Positions 17,643-27,156 of a stretch of 32,021 bases of DNA are shown in pieces. The position numbers were made by a program, and so were the translations under genes. The stretch comes from Parasporobacterium sp. (lineage in GTDB: Bacteria > Bacillota > Clostridia > Lachnospirales > Lachnospiraceae). Each line of letters begins with the position of its first letter. Position 1 is the first letter of the stretch. The notes under the pieces are model-generated. The model was not told the DNA's origin. It ran no database searches and saw nothing but the letters and a program-made list of their open reading frames with translations. The stretch is taken from assembly GCA_021443845.1 (NCBI GenBank), contig JABUTA010000005.1:4050-36070 (forward strand), written 5' to 3'.

Positions 17643-20600
17643 TCAGCCTTCTGATTCACCATCTGCTGATTCACCGTTTGATTCGCCGGCTGCTTCTGCA
17701 TCATCTGACTCACCGCTGTCTGAATCACCGGAACCTTCCGCTTCTTCACTTCCTGAATCGCCTGAACCTGATTCTCCACCTGCTGAATCACCATCATCTC
17801 CGTTAGGAGCATTAAATCCAGCTTCGTTGTCATATGTAGGGTGATCCTTTTCGTTAGTATTTACATTTGCATAGAGTGCATACTTAACTGCCATTCTTAT
17901 TGAAGCCCATTCAATATCATTGCGCTCTCCATTTACAAATACGCCGTTTTCCGCAGCATCCCATACACTTGTGCAGCTCATGTCGCCTAAAAGAAGGCCA
18001 TTGCTGATTCCGCATCGGCGATACATTGTAGCTTCTGTATCAAGTGCACCTGCTGTTGGAGCTGAGATGATATCAGTTGTGATCTCACCAAGGAATCCCC
18101 ATTCCTGACGAAGTACACGGTTTGTAAGCTGGTAGTTGTTATATGTTGAAACATTACCGATACAGTTCATTGAAACCATCATTGCCAGCGCACCGCCGTC
18201 TTCTATACAGAGTTGGAATGCTTTAAGGTAGTTCTGACGAAGGTTCTGTTCATTCAGATATGTGATAAGTCCGCCACGGTCTGTTTCCTGGTTATTAACT
18301 GCAAAATGCTTGATGAAGCAGTTAACGCCCTTAGACTGCAGGCCCTTGCATACTTCTGCTGCAATCTTGCCGGCAAGGATTCCGTCTTCTGAATAGTATT
18401 CAAAGTTTCTGCCGCCGAATGGATCTCTATGAAGATTGAGACCCGGTGCATACCAGCCCTGCTCATCAAATGATAATGCTTCATCAGCAATTGAGAGACC
18501 TTCTTCATTTGCAAGTTCCTTGCTCCATGTAGCAGCTACGTTTGTTGTTGCTACATACTGCCAGCCGTGTTTGCTTGCATCATACTGATGATGCATACAT
18601 ACAGGACCGTCTGCATGGTCTGTAGACCAGATTCCAAGTCTTTCAAAACCTTTGTTCTGATAGATTGAAACATTTACATAGTCAGCGATTTCTTCCCATG
18701 TCATCTGGTTCATGAATTCTTCCCAGAGAGGATCATCGAAATCTACGCCAACGAGGCTTTCATATCTGATTGCAGCTTCTGCTGAATCATCTTCTGCCTG
18801 TGTCCACTTAACTACTGAGCTTCCATCACTTCCTGTAATACCTTCAGTAATATATTTTGCGATTATATCACTGTAGTATCCGTACCATGCAGTGTCAGAT
18901 TCATGTTCTGTACTTCCAACTGCACCGTCTTCTGTGTTAAGAGATTTTGCACTTACAATTGCAGCTGATTTTTCTGTTCCGATATCAATACCGGCTTTTT
19001 CCATTACCATGGTTCCCATGAAGTTGGAAACAGTAGTTTCTTTTACTTCTGAATAGATTGGAGTAGATGGCCATGTACCTTCCCAGTCACTGCGTGAAAG
19101 CTGGGTCATGTCGCCTGCTGCACCATTTTCTTCGCTGCTTGTGATTCCGCCTAATGAGTTGTATCCGTCAACTGATGAGAAAAGAGCTTCTACAGTCTCA
19201 TGAGTTACTCTGTCTTTATCAAAGTTGACTGCTTCAAGATCAACTACTGCCATAAGTGCTTCACCATTGCTGTCGGTCTTTACATTATGTGAGTCTGTCT
19301 GAAGCTTAAGTTCATAACTTCCGCCATCAAGTTCATAACCTGTATGACCATTTGCATTTGCGTCATTATAGTCAAATGATGCCATATCCTGCTTATAAAC
19401 TGTAAGTGTTACAGTCTGGCTTTCTCCCGGAGCAAGCAGATCTGTCTTTGCAAAGTCTGCAAGTTCAACATATGATTTTTCAATGCCGCCATCTGTATAT
19501 GGGGCTGTGTAATAAAGCTCAACAACATCCTTACCTGCTGCATCACCTGTATTAGTTACTGTTAAGCTTATCTCGTAACATACGTCACTATAACCATCTT
19601 CATCAGCACCTGATTCAGTTACTGTCATATCATCCCATGAGAATGATGTATAGGAAAGTCCATAGCCAAATGGATATACTACATTATCGTCATACCATGC
19701 AGCATCTTCCGTATTTGAACGAGTTTCATAATAACGGTAACCATAGTAGATTCCTTCTTCGTATTCCACAGCACTCCATGAGCCTTCTGTTCCGTTGCCG
19801 TCATCATAGAAATATGTGAATGTACCGGTCTTATCTCCTGAAACAATGTGGGTATTGTCTTCGATGTTTCCGAAAGTAGGATCCTTTGTAAAGTCATTTG
19901 CATAAATGTCTGCAAGTCTTCCGGAAGGGTTAACAGATCCGTTAAGAACTTCACCAAGGGCATAGTTTCCGTTCACACCCGGATGTCCGATCCAGAGAAC
20001 GCTGTCGATCTTATCATTGCTTTCCAATGTTCCGCACTCGAAGGCCATAGGGATGTTAAGAACAACTATTACCTTGCTGAATCCCTGTTCTGTAACATAA
20101 TCAATAAGTGCTTCCTCATCGTCTGAAAGCTTAAGAGCATGCTTCTGGATTTCTGTGTATGTACCATCCTCATTAAGCTCATAAGAACCTGTGTCAAGGT
20201 CTCCACCTTCACTTCCGGTTCTTCCGAGTACAATAATTGCTGCACCTGCTTTCGCCTCGTCTGTAATTGTAAAATCTGCGAAATTGCTTACAGGCATTTC
20301 ATTTGGTGCACTTGTTCCGTTGCCGTATGAATTACCTGCTTCAGCATTATAGTTTTCATACAGTGCCTTAAGTTCTGTGTTAACTTCAAAATCAGCAGCC
20401 TCAAGACCATCATATACAGAGATATACGTGTAATCTCTTTTATAACTCTTCCACGAGTCTTCACCTGTACCTGAACCGCCGCCTGCATAATAGAAGTCAG
20501 ATGCATCCCTGCCGAAAACGCTGATCATTGTCTTTCCGTTCTCGTTTGCAGCAAGCGGAAGTGCTGCGTCCTTGTTCTTCAGAAGAATGATACTTTCTTC

Positions 20601-20783
20601 TGCAAGCTTCTGGTTTACTGCTGCCGATGCATCCAATGTGCCGTCACCCCAAACAGCATCCTGACTGTCAGTAATTACGTCTGCAGCGGCTGCTGACATA
20701 ACAGTACCGCCTGCAAGTGCTGTGCCAACGGCTGACACTGTCAGCAAGCTTATCCATTTTGCTTTTTTTATTTTTCTTTTCAT
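17643..20783 (-). CDS. secreted GH3, inverted domain order, with acidic low-complexity C-terminal tail
   Basis: 1046 aa. Signal peptide; EESIILLKNKDAALPL, GRTGSEGGD, HPGVNGNYALGEVLNGSVNPSGR, VYPFGYGLSYTSF, ADGPVCMHH, NLHRDPFGGRNFEYYSEDGIL, KHFAVNNQETDR, EWGFLGEITTDI. Tail GDDGDSAGGESGSGDSGSEEAEGSGDSDSGESDDAEAAGESNGESADGESEG. Strong RBS GAGGAGG. Confidence 0.93.
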   Translation of the reverse strand: MKRKIKKAKWISLLTVSAVGTALAGGTVMSAAAADVITDSQDAVWGDGTLDASAAVNQKLAEESIILLKNKDAALPLAANENGKTMISVFGRDASDFYYAGGGSGTGEDSWKSYKRDYTYISVYDGLEAADFEVNTELKALYENYNAEAGNSYGNGTSAPNEMPVSNFADFTITDEAKAGAAIIVLGRTGSEGGDLDTGSYELNEDGTYTEIQKHALKLSDDEEALIDYVTEQGFSKVIVVLNIPMAFECGTLESNDKIDSVLWIGHPGVNGNYALGEVLNGSVNPSGRLADIYANDFTKDPTFGNIEDNTHIVSGDKTGTFTYFYDDGNGTEGSWSAVEYEEGIYYGYRYYETRSNTEDAAWYDDNVVYPFGYGLSYTSFSWDDMTVTESGADEDGYSDVCYEISLTVTNTGDAAGKDVVELYYTAPYTDGGIEKSYVELADFAKTDLLAPGESQTVTLTVYKQDMASFDYNDANANGHTGYELDGGSYELKLQTDSHNVKTDSNGEALMAVVDLEAVNFDKDRVTHETVEALFSSVDGYNSLGGITSSEENGAAGDMTQLSRSDWEGTWPSTPIYSEVKETTVSNFMGTMVMEKAGIDIGTEKSAAIVSAKSLNTEDGAVGSTEHESDTAWYGYYSDIIAKYITEGITGSDGSSVVKWTQAEDDSAEAAIRYESLVGVDFDDPLWEEFMNQMTWEEIADYVNVSIYQNKGFERLGIWSTDHADGPVCMHHQYDASKHGWQYVATTNVAATWSKELANEEGLSIADEALSFDEQGWYAPGLNLHRDPFGGRNFEYYSEDGILAGKIAAEVCKGLQSKGVNCFIKHFAVNNQETDRGGLITYLNEQNLRQNYLKAFQLCIEDGGALAMMVSMNCIGNVSTYNNYQLTNRVLRQEWGFLGEITTDIISAPTAGALDTEATMYRRCGISNGLLLGDMSCTSVWDAAENGVFVNGERNDIEWASIRMAVKYALYANVNTNEKDHPTYDNEAGFNAPNGDDGDSAGGESGSGDSGSEEAEGSGDSDSGESDDAEAAGESNGESADGESEG

Positions 20784-21030
20784 GCTATTACCTCCTCGTA
20801 GTCTTTCCCTATTTCGGGCACTTTATGGATTTAGACATTATTATAAAAAAATCTTTACCACATTAGAAAAGATTGCATATCTTGCCACATTCATTTCATA
20901 ATCTGCAGAATTCATCTGACACAATTCGATGCAAAAAATGGTATACTCTTATCAGTCAGCAATCCGTATGTCGTCTGCGAGGCAAGGTCAATGTGACTTG
21001 CTGCTTTATTTTGCTTAAAGGAAAAAGAAA
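20784..21030. promoter_or_regulatory. divergent intergenic control region between secreted GH3 (-) and GH2 (+)
   Basis: Plus strand extended -10-like TGG-TATACT at 20942..20947. Minus strand TATAAT at 20845..20840. Palindrome AAGAT-TGCAT-ATCTT (20869..20883) flanked by CCACATT direct repeats (20858, 20885). Hairpin GCAAGGTCA-ATG-TGACTTGC (20982..21001). Confidence 0.45.
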
Positions 21031-23367
21031 ATGAAAAAAACAGATTTCCAGAATGACTGGCAATGGCGAAAACTCCCCGAAGGCTCATGGCAGCATACAG
21101 ATCTGCCCCATGATGCCGCCATGACCGAACCCCGTGTCCAGGGGGCTCCGGGCGGTGTAAACACAGGGTGGTTTCTCGGGGGTGATTATGAATACAGGAA
21201 AACTTTCACAGTTCCTGTATCATGGCAGGAACTGTCTGTTATCGTGGAATTTGAAGGTGTTTATCATAATGCTGAAGTCTTCGTAAACGGACAGAAAGCA
21301 GCCGCAAGGCCCTATGGCTATACAAATTTCTATGTAAATATCAAGCCATTTCTCAGGTATGACTCAGAAAACATTATTTCAGTTATTGCCCGCAATTCAG
21401 ACCAGCCTAACAGCCGCTGGTATTCAGGTGCCGGAATATACAGACCGGTATGGTTATGGACAGGTCCTGAAAAACATATTGAAATAAACGGCATAAAAAT
21501 TGATACCCTATCCGTTGATCCTGCTGTAATTTCCGTACAGATAGAAACAACAGCAGCCGGGGATGTTACCGTACTGATCAGCAGGAATAATTGTCCGGTA
21601 ACTTCTGTTAATTCCAAAACAAACGGCAGACTTACTCTAAATATCAGTGTTCCGGATGCTCTTCTGTGGTCACCGGATTCGCCTAACCTTTATACCCTGC
21701 AAGTTATTTTTGGGGATGATCAGCAGGAAATAAGCTTTGGAATACGTACTCTTTCCTGTAATGCCGAGACTGGATTCTGTATTAACGGCAAACGTATAAT
21801 ATTACGCGGCACATGCATTCATCATGATAACGGCATATTAGGAGCAAGATGTTTCTTCGATGCTGAATTCCGCAAGGTAAGGCTCCTTAAGGAAAACGGG
21901 TTCAATGCAATCCGGTCTGCCCATAATCCATGTTCAAAATATCTGCTTCAGGCCTGCGATCAGCTCGGTATGCTTCTTGTTGATGAATATGCAGACATGT
22001 GGTACATCCACAAAACAAAATATGACTATGCCGGATACCTTGAGCAATGGTACGAACAGGATATTACAGATATGGTCAATAAAGATTACAATCATCCATC
22101 TGTAATAATGTACTCTATGGGAAATGAAGTTGCAGAAACCGGGGAAAAAAGAGGCATCGAACTTTTCAGTAAAATGCAGACCCTCTGTCACAGACTTGAT
22201 CCTTCCCGTCCTGTAACAGCCGGGGTTAATACTTTCTTCAACTATCTTTATTCACTTGGGTTAGGACAATACAGTGATGAAAAAGCAGAGAAAAATCCTG
22301 ATGCAAAAACCGGCAGCGCATTTTTCAATTACGTTGCAGGCCTTACAGGTGCTTCTTTCATGAAGACCATGGCCAGACTTCCCGGCTGTGACAGGACAAC
22401 AAGAGACTGCTATTCCATTATGGATGCTGCAGGTTATAACTATGGACTCCTTCGCTACAGGCACGATCTGAGAAAATATCCGGATCGTGTGATTCTGGGC
22501 ACAGAAACCTTCTGCAGTGATGCTTATACATTTTGGGAACTGGCAAAAATGCATCCAGCTCTGATCGGAGACTTTATATGGGCGGGAATAGACTATCTGG
22601 GAGAAACCGGTGTAGGTGCATGGGAATATAAACAATATGCTCCCGACTTTACTCATGGTGTTGGATGGATGACTGCAGGTGCGGGAAGAATTGATCTGAT
22701 TGGCAACCCTTTGGGAGAAGCTCTGTATACCGGAGTTGCCTTCGAAGAACTTTCAGGGCCACAGATTGCAGTTCGTCCCGTAAACCATTATGGCGAAAGG
22801 CATTCGCCATCTGCCTGGAAATTCACAGATGCCATTCCAAGCTGGTCATGGACAGGATGTGAGGGACGAAAAGCCTTAGTTGAAGTATATACCCGTGCTG
22901 AAGCCATTACTCTCTATCTGAATGGAAAAAAGGTACGTACCCGAAAGCGGGGCAGAAACTGCCGGATATGCTTCAATATTACTTATCACAGCGGAACTCT
23001 TACTGCTGTTGAAACAGACAAAGAAGGAAGAGAAATATCAAGAGCTTCACTTGAAACAGCAGGAAAGGAAACAATACTCAATATTATTCCGGAAGAAATA
23101 CATAATGATCTCTGTTTTATCCATCTGGATCTTACAGATAAAAACGGAATTCTTAAGCCAACAGAGTCGGGAAATATACTTGTTTCCGTCAGTGGAGGAA
23201 AGCTTCTTGCCCTTGGTTCCGCCTGTCCTTATGAGGCAGAAGGCTATGACCGGAATGTAACCAAAACCTACTATGGCCGTGCCATGGCAGTTGTAAAGAA
23301 AGAAGACAGGTGCATCAGATTTTCTGCAATCTGGAATTATACAGCATACACAAAAGTGATTCAGTAA
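21031..23367 (+). CDS. cytoplasmic glycoside hydrolase family 2 (beta-galactosidase/glucuronidase-like) with DUF4982-like C-terminal region
   Basis: 778 aa, no signal peptide. Sugar-binding domain (FVNGQKAAARPYGYTNF), NGKRIILRGTCIHHDNGILGA, GFNAIRSAHNPCS, VIMYSMGNEVAETGE (acid/base), ILGTETF (nucleophile region), and a C-terminal VEVYTRAEAITLYLNGKKVRT module. RBS AAAGGAAAAAG. Confidence 0.9.
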   Translation: MKKTDFQNDWQWRKLPEGSWQHTDLPHDAAMTEPRVQGAPGGVNTGWFLGGDYEYRKTFTVPVSWQELSVIVEFEGVYHNAEVFVNGQKAAARPYGYTNFYVNIKPFLRYDSENIISVIARNSDQPNSRWYSGAGIYRPVWLWTGPEKHIEINGIKIDTLSVDPAVISVQIETTAAGDVTVLISRNNCPVTSVNSKTNGRLTLNISVPDALLWSPDSPNLYTLQVIFGDDQQEISFGIRTLSCNAETGFCINGKRIILRGTCIHHDNGILGARCFFDAEFRKVRLLKENGFNAIRSAHNPCSKYLLQACDQLGMLLVDEYADMWYIHKTKYDYAGYLEQWYEQDITDMVNKDYNHPSVIMYSMGNEVAETGEKRGIELFSKMQTLCHRLDPSRPVTAGVNTFFNYLYSLGLGQYSDEKAEKNPDAKTGSAFFNYVAGLTGASFMKTMARLPGCDRTTRDCYSIMDAAGYNYGLLRYRHDLRKYPDRVILGTETFCSDAYTFWELAKMHPALIGDFIWAGIDYLGETGVGAWEYKQYAPDFTHGVGWMTAGAGRIDLIGNPLGEALYTGVAFEELSGPQIAVRPVNHYGERHSPSAWKFTDAIPSWSWTGCEGRKALVEVYTRAEAITLYLNGKKVRTRKRGRNCRICFNITYHSGTLTAVETDKEGREISRASLETAGKETILNIIPEEIHNDLCFIHLDLTDKNGILKPTESGNILVSVSGGKLLALGSACPYEAEGYDRNVTKTYYGRAMAVVKKEDRCIRFSAIWNYTAYTKVIQ

Positions 23368-23370
23368 AAA

Positions 23371-23408
23371 GAAAGACTGCGGATTCGATAATGAGTCCGC
23401 AGTCTTTC
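23371..23408. terminator. bidirectional terminator between convergent GH2 (+) and GH3 (-)
   Basis: 13-bp stem GAAAGACTGCGGA / TCCGCAGTCTTTC, extendable with a G-T wobble, directly after the GH2 stop in a convergent gap. Confidence 0.75.
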
Positions 23409-23481
23409 TGCTTTTAGGAGTTTTCACAATAAAAATGAATTATCAGTTTATTGCTGCTTTTCCGGATGGTTTCTCTTTTCA

Positions 23482-26400
23482 TTATTTTTTCTTTCTCCAT
23501 CTGAGAAGAATCAATACAATGCCAAGTACTGCAATTACTCCGACAACGATCCATGCTATCTTAAGTCCTGTCTGCCATCCTGCATCCATGTACTCAAGTT
23601 TTGCACCTGGAGTAAGTCCTAATACTGCATTTGAATTAACCAGGTTGTACAGTCTTCTGTGAGCTGCATCCTTAAGAGCATAAACAGTAGTTGCACTGTC
23701 CTTATCTCTAAGACAGCTCTTCAGAGTAGCTTCAGGTGACTGGTTCGGAAGCAGACATACGTCCGTACCCTGTGTATGAAGACCATAGTCAGTATTCATG
23801 TAACCGTTGATCGTACCACCTGCATCAGTATAGCTTGTTCCGGTAAAGCCGCATTCCTTACGGAGAATTCCGCTTACGATCGGGCTTGCTCCGGCCCATA
23901 CACCACCGATACGGTTGTATGATGTCATGATCGCCATAGCTCCTGAGATTTCTTTTGTTTCAAGTGCATAGCTTCCGTCAGCCTGTTCTGAATAGTAGCT
24001 TACTTCAGCTTTAGCTTCCTTAGCATAAATCTCCCATGGTTTCATGTAGATTTCACGAAGTGCCTGCTCATTTGCAAATGATGTATAAGTTGCGTTTGAG
24101 CCTGAACCATTTGCTCCCTGTCTTGCAGTCTCCTGTTCATTAAGAGCGCAGTGTTTTACGAGGGCTACAAGGCCTTTGCTTGCCATGGCACTTGTTTCAG
24201 ATGCACAGATAAGTCCGCCAAGAAGACCATCTTCTGAATAGTATTCATAGTTACGTCCGCCAAATGCACTTCTGTGTGTATCGGCACCAGGTCCGAAGCA
24301 GTATGTAACTGATGCATGAGCATTGGTAATTGTTCTCTGAGCCTGGGCTTCTTCTGCAATGGCATCACCATATTTGGCTGCAAGTTCCTTGTTCCATGTA
24401 GCTGTGATAGTAGCTTCTGAAGCATGCGGATAATATGTATCAACGCCGCTTAATACAAAGCTGTAAAGTCCTGCAGGACCATCGCATCCGTATGCATAAG
24501 GAATGCCATATTCTTCGTATGGATATTCTGTCCATCCGCCGCCGCCGAAGGATACTGTAAGTTCATCGATTGTAAGCTGGCTTATGAATTCTTCCCACTT
24601 AGGATCGTCATAGTCAAGTCCTCTCATGTCGATGAGCTGGATACCCTTCTTGTCATCAACTGCAGGTACTTCTGTAAGGCCGAAGTCTACAGGAACAGGA
24701 TCACCCTGATCAGGTTTATATGTACGTAAGCTGTCGATCACATAATCGTTTGCAATAAGGTCTCCGTCAACAGGACTTGTTGGGAAGGATGCTGCGAAAT
24801 TACGTCTTGTGAAGTTTGTAGCATATCCGCTTCCTACTTCGTTTTCATCATATTCTTTGAATTTCCAGTTAAGATCTGTATCAAAGAGGTTTTCTGCTGC
24901 AACAAGGTCGCTTGCACGCTTTGTTTCCTCGCCTTCGCCGCCTTCCTTGAATTCGATCTTGCTGTCAAGTGTCCATGTGTAACACTTTTCTGCATCAGTT
25001 GTATCAATTGATGCCCAGCTGTGTGCATTCTCTGAAAGATAGAAATTATAGCTGCCTGCATCGAGAATGTAGCATCTTGCATTCTTATAGTCATAAGAAG
25101 AGAAGTAATCTCTGCTTACACTTACCTGAACGGTCTCGCTTGCACCTGGTTCAATAATGCCTGTCTTTTCAAATCCTCCGAGAACAACATGTGCCTTTTC
25201 AACATCCATTGAATAATCATATGGAACATTTACATAAATCTGTACAACCTGCTTGCCGGCTGCATCGCCTGTGTTTGTTACTTTTACATTGAACAGGAAT
25301 TCATCGGTTTCTTCGTTGTATTCCGGTTCTCCTTCATATGCCATATCAAAGGTTGTATAACTGAGACCATATCCGAATGGATAAACAACAGCCTTATCAT
25401 AATCAAATCCGGCATAGTTTCCTACACTTGCTTCATATGCTGCTGTTTCATAATATCTGTAGCCTACATAGATTCCTTCTTCATATTCTACAGTAAATGC
25501 CTGACCCGTGAGACAGTAGAATTCTTCTGCATCACCTACACCCTCAAGGGTTGAAGTATTGGTATATTCATATAAACCAACGTTCTGATATGTTGGGTCA
25601 GCCTTAAGATCACGAGGATATGTATCAACAAGATGTCCTGAAGGATTTATTGTTCCGTTCATTACTTCAGCCAGTGACTGAGCACCTGTAAGTCCTAAAC
25701 CGCCGCTCCAGAAAGCTGCCTTGATATTCGTGAAGTCATAAGTTTTCTTTGTATATGGATCTGTATATTTACCATCTTCGATAAATCCAAGTTCCATTGT
25801 ATTCGGTGACATCGCAAGAATGATTACCTTATCGAAATTGTCACATGCATACTGGATGAGCTCGAGTTCCTTCGCACTTGGTGAAAGCTTTGTTCTGTTA
25901 TATTCTGCTGCACCCATGTCTTTTGAAGGATCCGTTCCTTCTCCGGTTGCACGACGCAGAACTACGATGGCTGCATCGTTGTAATCCTTCAGTGATTCTG
26001 TAACCTCCTCAGGATAGTTTGCAGTATTCATTTCCATGAGTTCATCAAATGTATAGCTCTTATTAGCTGAGCAGTAACGATCATAGAAATCCCATACTAC
26101 AGGGTTTACATTAAATCCCGCTGTTTCAAAGCCGTCTTTCAGTGAAATTGCATCTGCATCTCCGTATGGATCGTCTGCAGGACCTATTACAAAATGAAGT
26201 GCATTAACGCCAAGAAAGGTGATTTTAGCATCAGCGGCTAACGGAAGAGCTCCGTCTTCATTTTTCAGAAGCACTGTTCCTTCTCCGACTATCTCATCAT
26301 TAACCTGTCTTGAAAGTTCCTTTGATTCTTCAGTATTTGAAGTTGTAAAATCATAGTATGCTTCACCGTCCAGACCTTCTGCATCCTTGTCATAAACAAT

Positions 26401-27156
26401 CTTTGATTCACCTGCGCCGAAGAAGCTGTCCATTGCACCTGAGTAAGAAGTCATCATTACCTGTGCAACTATCATAATAACAAGTATCACAGCTATAATG
26501 CCTGCTGTACGAATAGTGAAGGCAACTTTCTTCTTCTTTTCCTTAACTGCAGGATCAATTGCATTTTTAGCTGCAAGTTTTTCTGCTGCTATTTCTTTTT
26601 CATTCTTAACTGCATACACAGCACTTATTACTTTAACAACAAGACTGATTGCAAAAACAGCGATAAGAACAAAGCACCACCAGCCCATGATGAAGGTATC
26701 CTGCTCGATAGCCATCTTCATATAAGAAGCCAGATGATTACCTACAGTAAGCGAAGCAAAGAATGGTGCACTTGAATATACAAACATGCCAAAGAAACAG
26801 CAGACAGCAGTGATTACTTCCCATACTGCTTTTTTCTTATAGTCATGCTTTGCAACAACTACTGTATCGATTATTCCGCTCAGCAGTGGAAGGAACATTC
26901 CAAGGAATAACCAGATGTTAAAGTTAAATGCTGATACACCGCCGATAAAAATTGACGGTCCCCACCAGAAGAATATACACTGCCAGCCGATGAAGTCATG
27001 TCCTGCTGCTGTAGTGAACTGGTAATCAGATATTACATCACTCAGTCTGATATTTAGTATCGGCATAAAGTTTGTTAAAATTGCTGCCAGAATAATTAAA
27101 ATACCGACAGCGATTGATATCTTTTTGACCAAACTGATCTTACTGTTCTTATCCAT
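23482..27156 (-). CDS. GH3 (inverted domain order) fused to a polytopic membrane N-terminal domain, with C-terminal TM
   Basis: 1224 aa. The first ~240 aa contain about five hydrophobic segments (ISIAVGILIILAAILTNFMPIL; FNIWLFLGMFLPLLSGIIDTVVV; VITAVCCFFGMFVYSSAPFFASL; WWCFVLIAVFAISLVVKVISAVYA; AGIIAVILVIMIVAQVMM). Then EGTVLLKNEDGALPL, VYPFGYGLSYTTF, CDGPAGLYSF, DTHRSAFGGRNYEYYSEDGLL, KHCALNEQETAR, ECGFTGTSYTDAGG; C-terminal TM (AWIVVGVIAVLGIVLILLRWRKKK). RBS AAGGAGG. Confidence 0.92.
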   Translation of the reverse strand: MDKNSKISLVKKISIAVGILIILAAILTNFMPILNIRLSDVISDYQFTTAAGHDFIGWQCIFFWWGPSIFIGGVSAFNFNIWLFLGMFLPLLSGIIDTVVVAKHDYKKKAVWEVITAVCCFFGMFVYSSAPFFASLTVGNHLASYMKMAIEQDTFIMGWWCFVLIAVFAISLVVKVISAVYAVKNEKEIAAEKLAAKNAIDPAVKEKKKKVAFTIRTAGIIAVILVIMIVAQVMMTSYSGAMDSFFGAGESKIVYDKDAEGLDGEAYYDFTTSNTEESKELSRQVNDEIVGEGTVLLKNEDGALPLAADAKITFLGVNALHFVIGPADDPYGDADAISLKDGFETAGFNVNPVVWDFYDRYCSANKSYTFDELMEMNTANYPEEVTESLKDYNDAAIVVLRRATGEGTDPSKDMGAAEYNRTKLSPSAKELELIQYACDNFDKVIILAMSPNTMELGFIEDGKYTDPYTKKTYDFTNIKAAFWSGGLGLTGAQSLAEVMNGTINPSGHLVDTYPRDLKADPTYQNVGLYEYTNTSTLEGVGDAEEFYCLTGQAFTVEYEEGIYVGYRYYETAAYEASVGNYAGFDYDKAVVYPFGYGLSYTTFDMAYEGEPEYNEETDEFLFNVKVTNTGDAAGKQVVQIYVNVPYDYSMDVEKAHVVLGGFEKTGIIEPGASETVQVSVSRDYFSSYDYKNARCYILDAGSYNFYLSENAHSWASIDTTDAEKCYTWTLDSKIEFKEGGEGEETKRASDLVAAENLFDTDLNWKFKEYDENEVGSGYATNFTRRNFAASFPTSPVDGDLIANDYVIDSLRTYKPDQGDPVPVDFGLTEVPAVDDKKGIQLIDMRGLDYDDPKWEEFISQLTIDELTVSFGGGGWTEYPYEEYGIPYAYGCDGPAGLYSFVLSGVDTYYPHASEATITATWNKELAAKYGDAIAEEAQAQRTITNAHASVTYCFGPGADTHRSAFGGRNYEYYSEDGLLGGLICASETSAMASKGLVALVKHCALNEQETARQGANGSGSNATYTSFANEQALREIYMKPWEIYAKEAKAEVSYYSEQADGSYALETKEISGAMAIMTSYNRIGGVWAGASPIVSGILRKECGFTGTSYTDAGGTINGYMNTDYGLHTQGTDVCLLPNQSPEATLKSCLRDKDSATTVYALKDAAHRRLYNLVNSNAVLGLTPGAKLEYMDAGWQTGLKIAWIVVGVIAVLGIVLILLRWRKKK

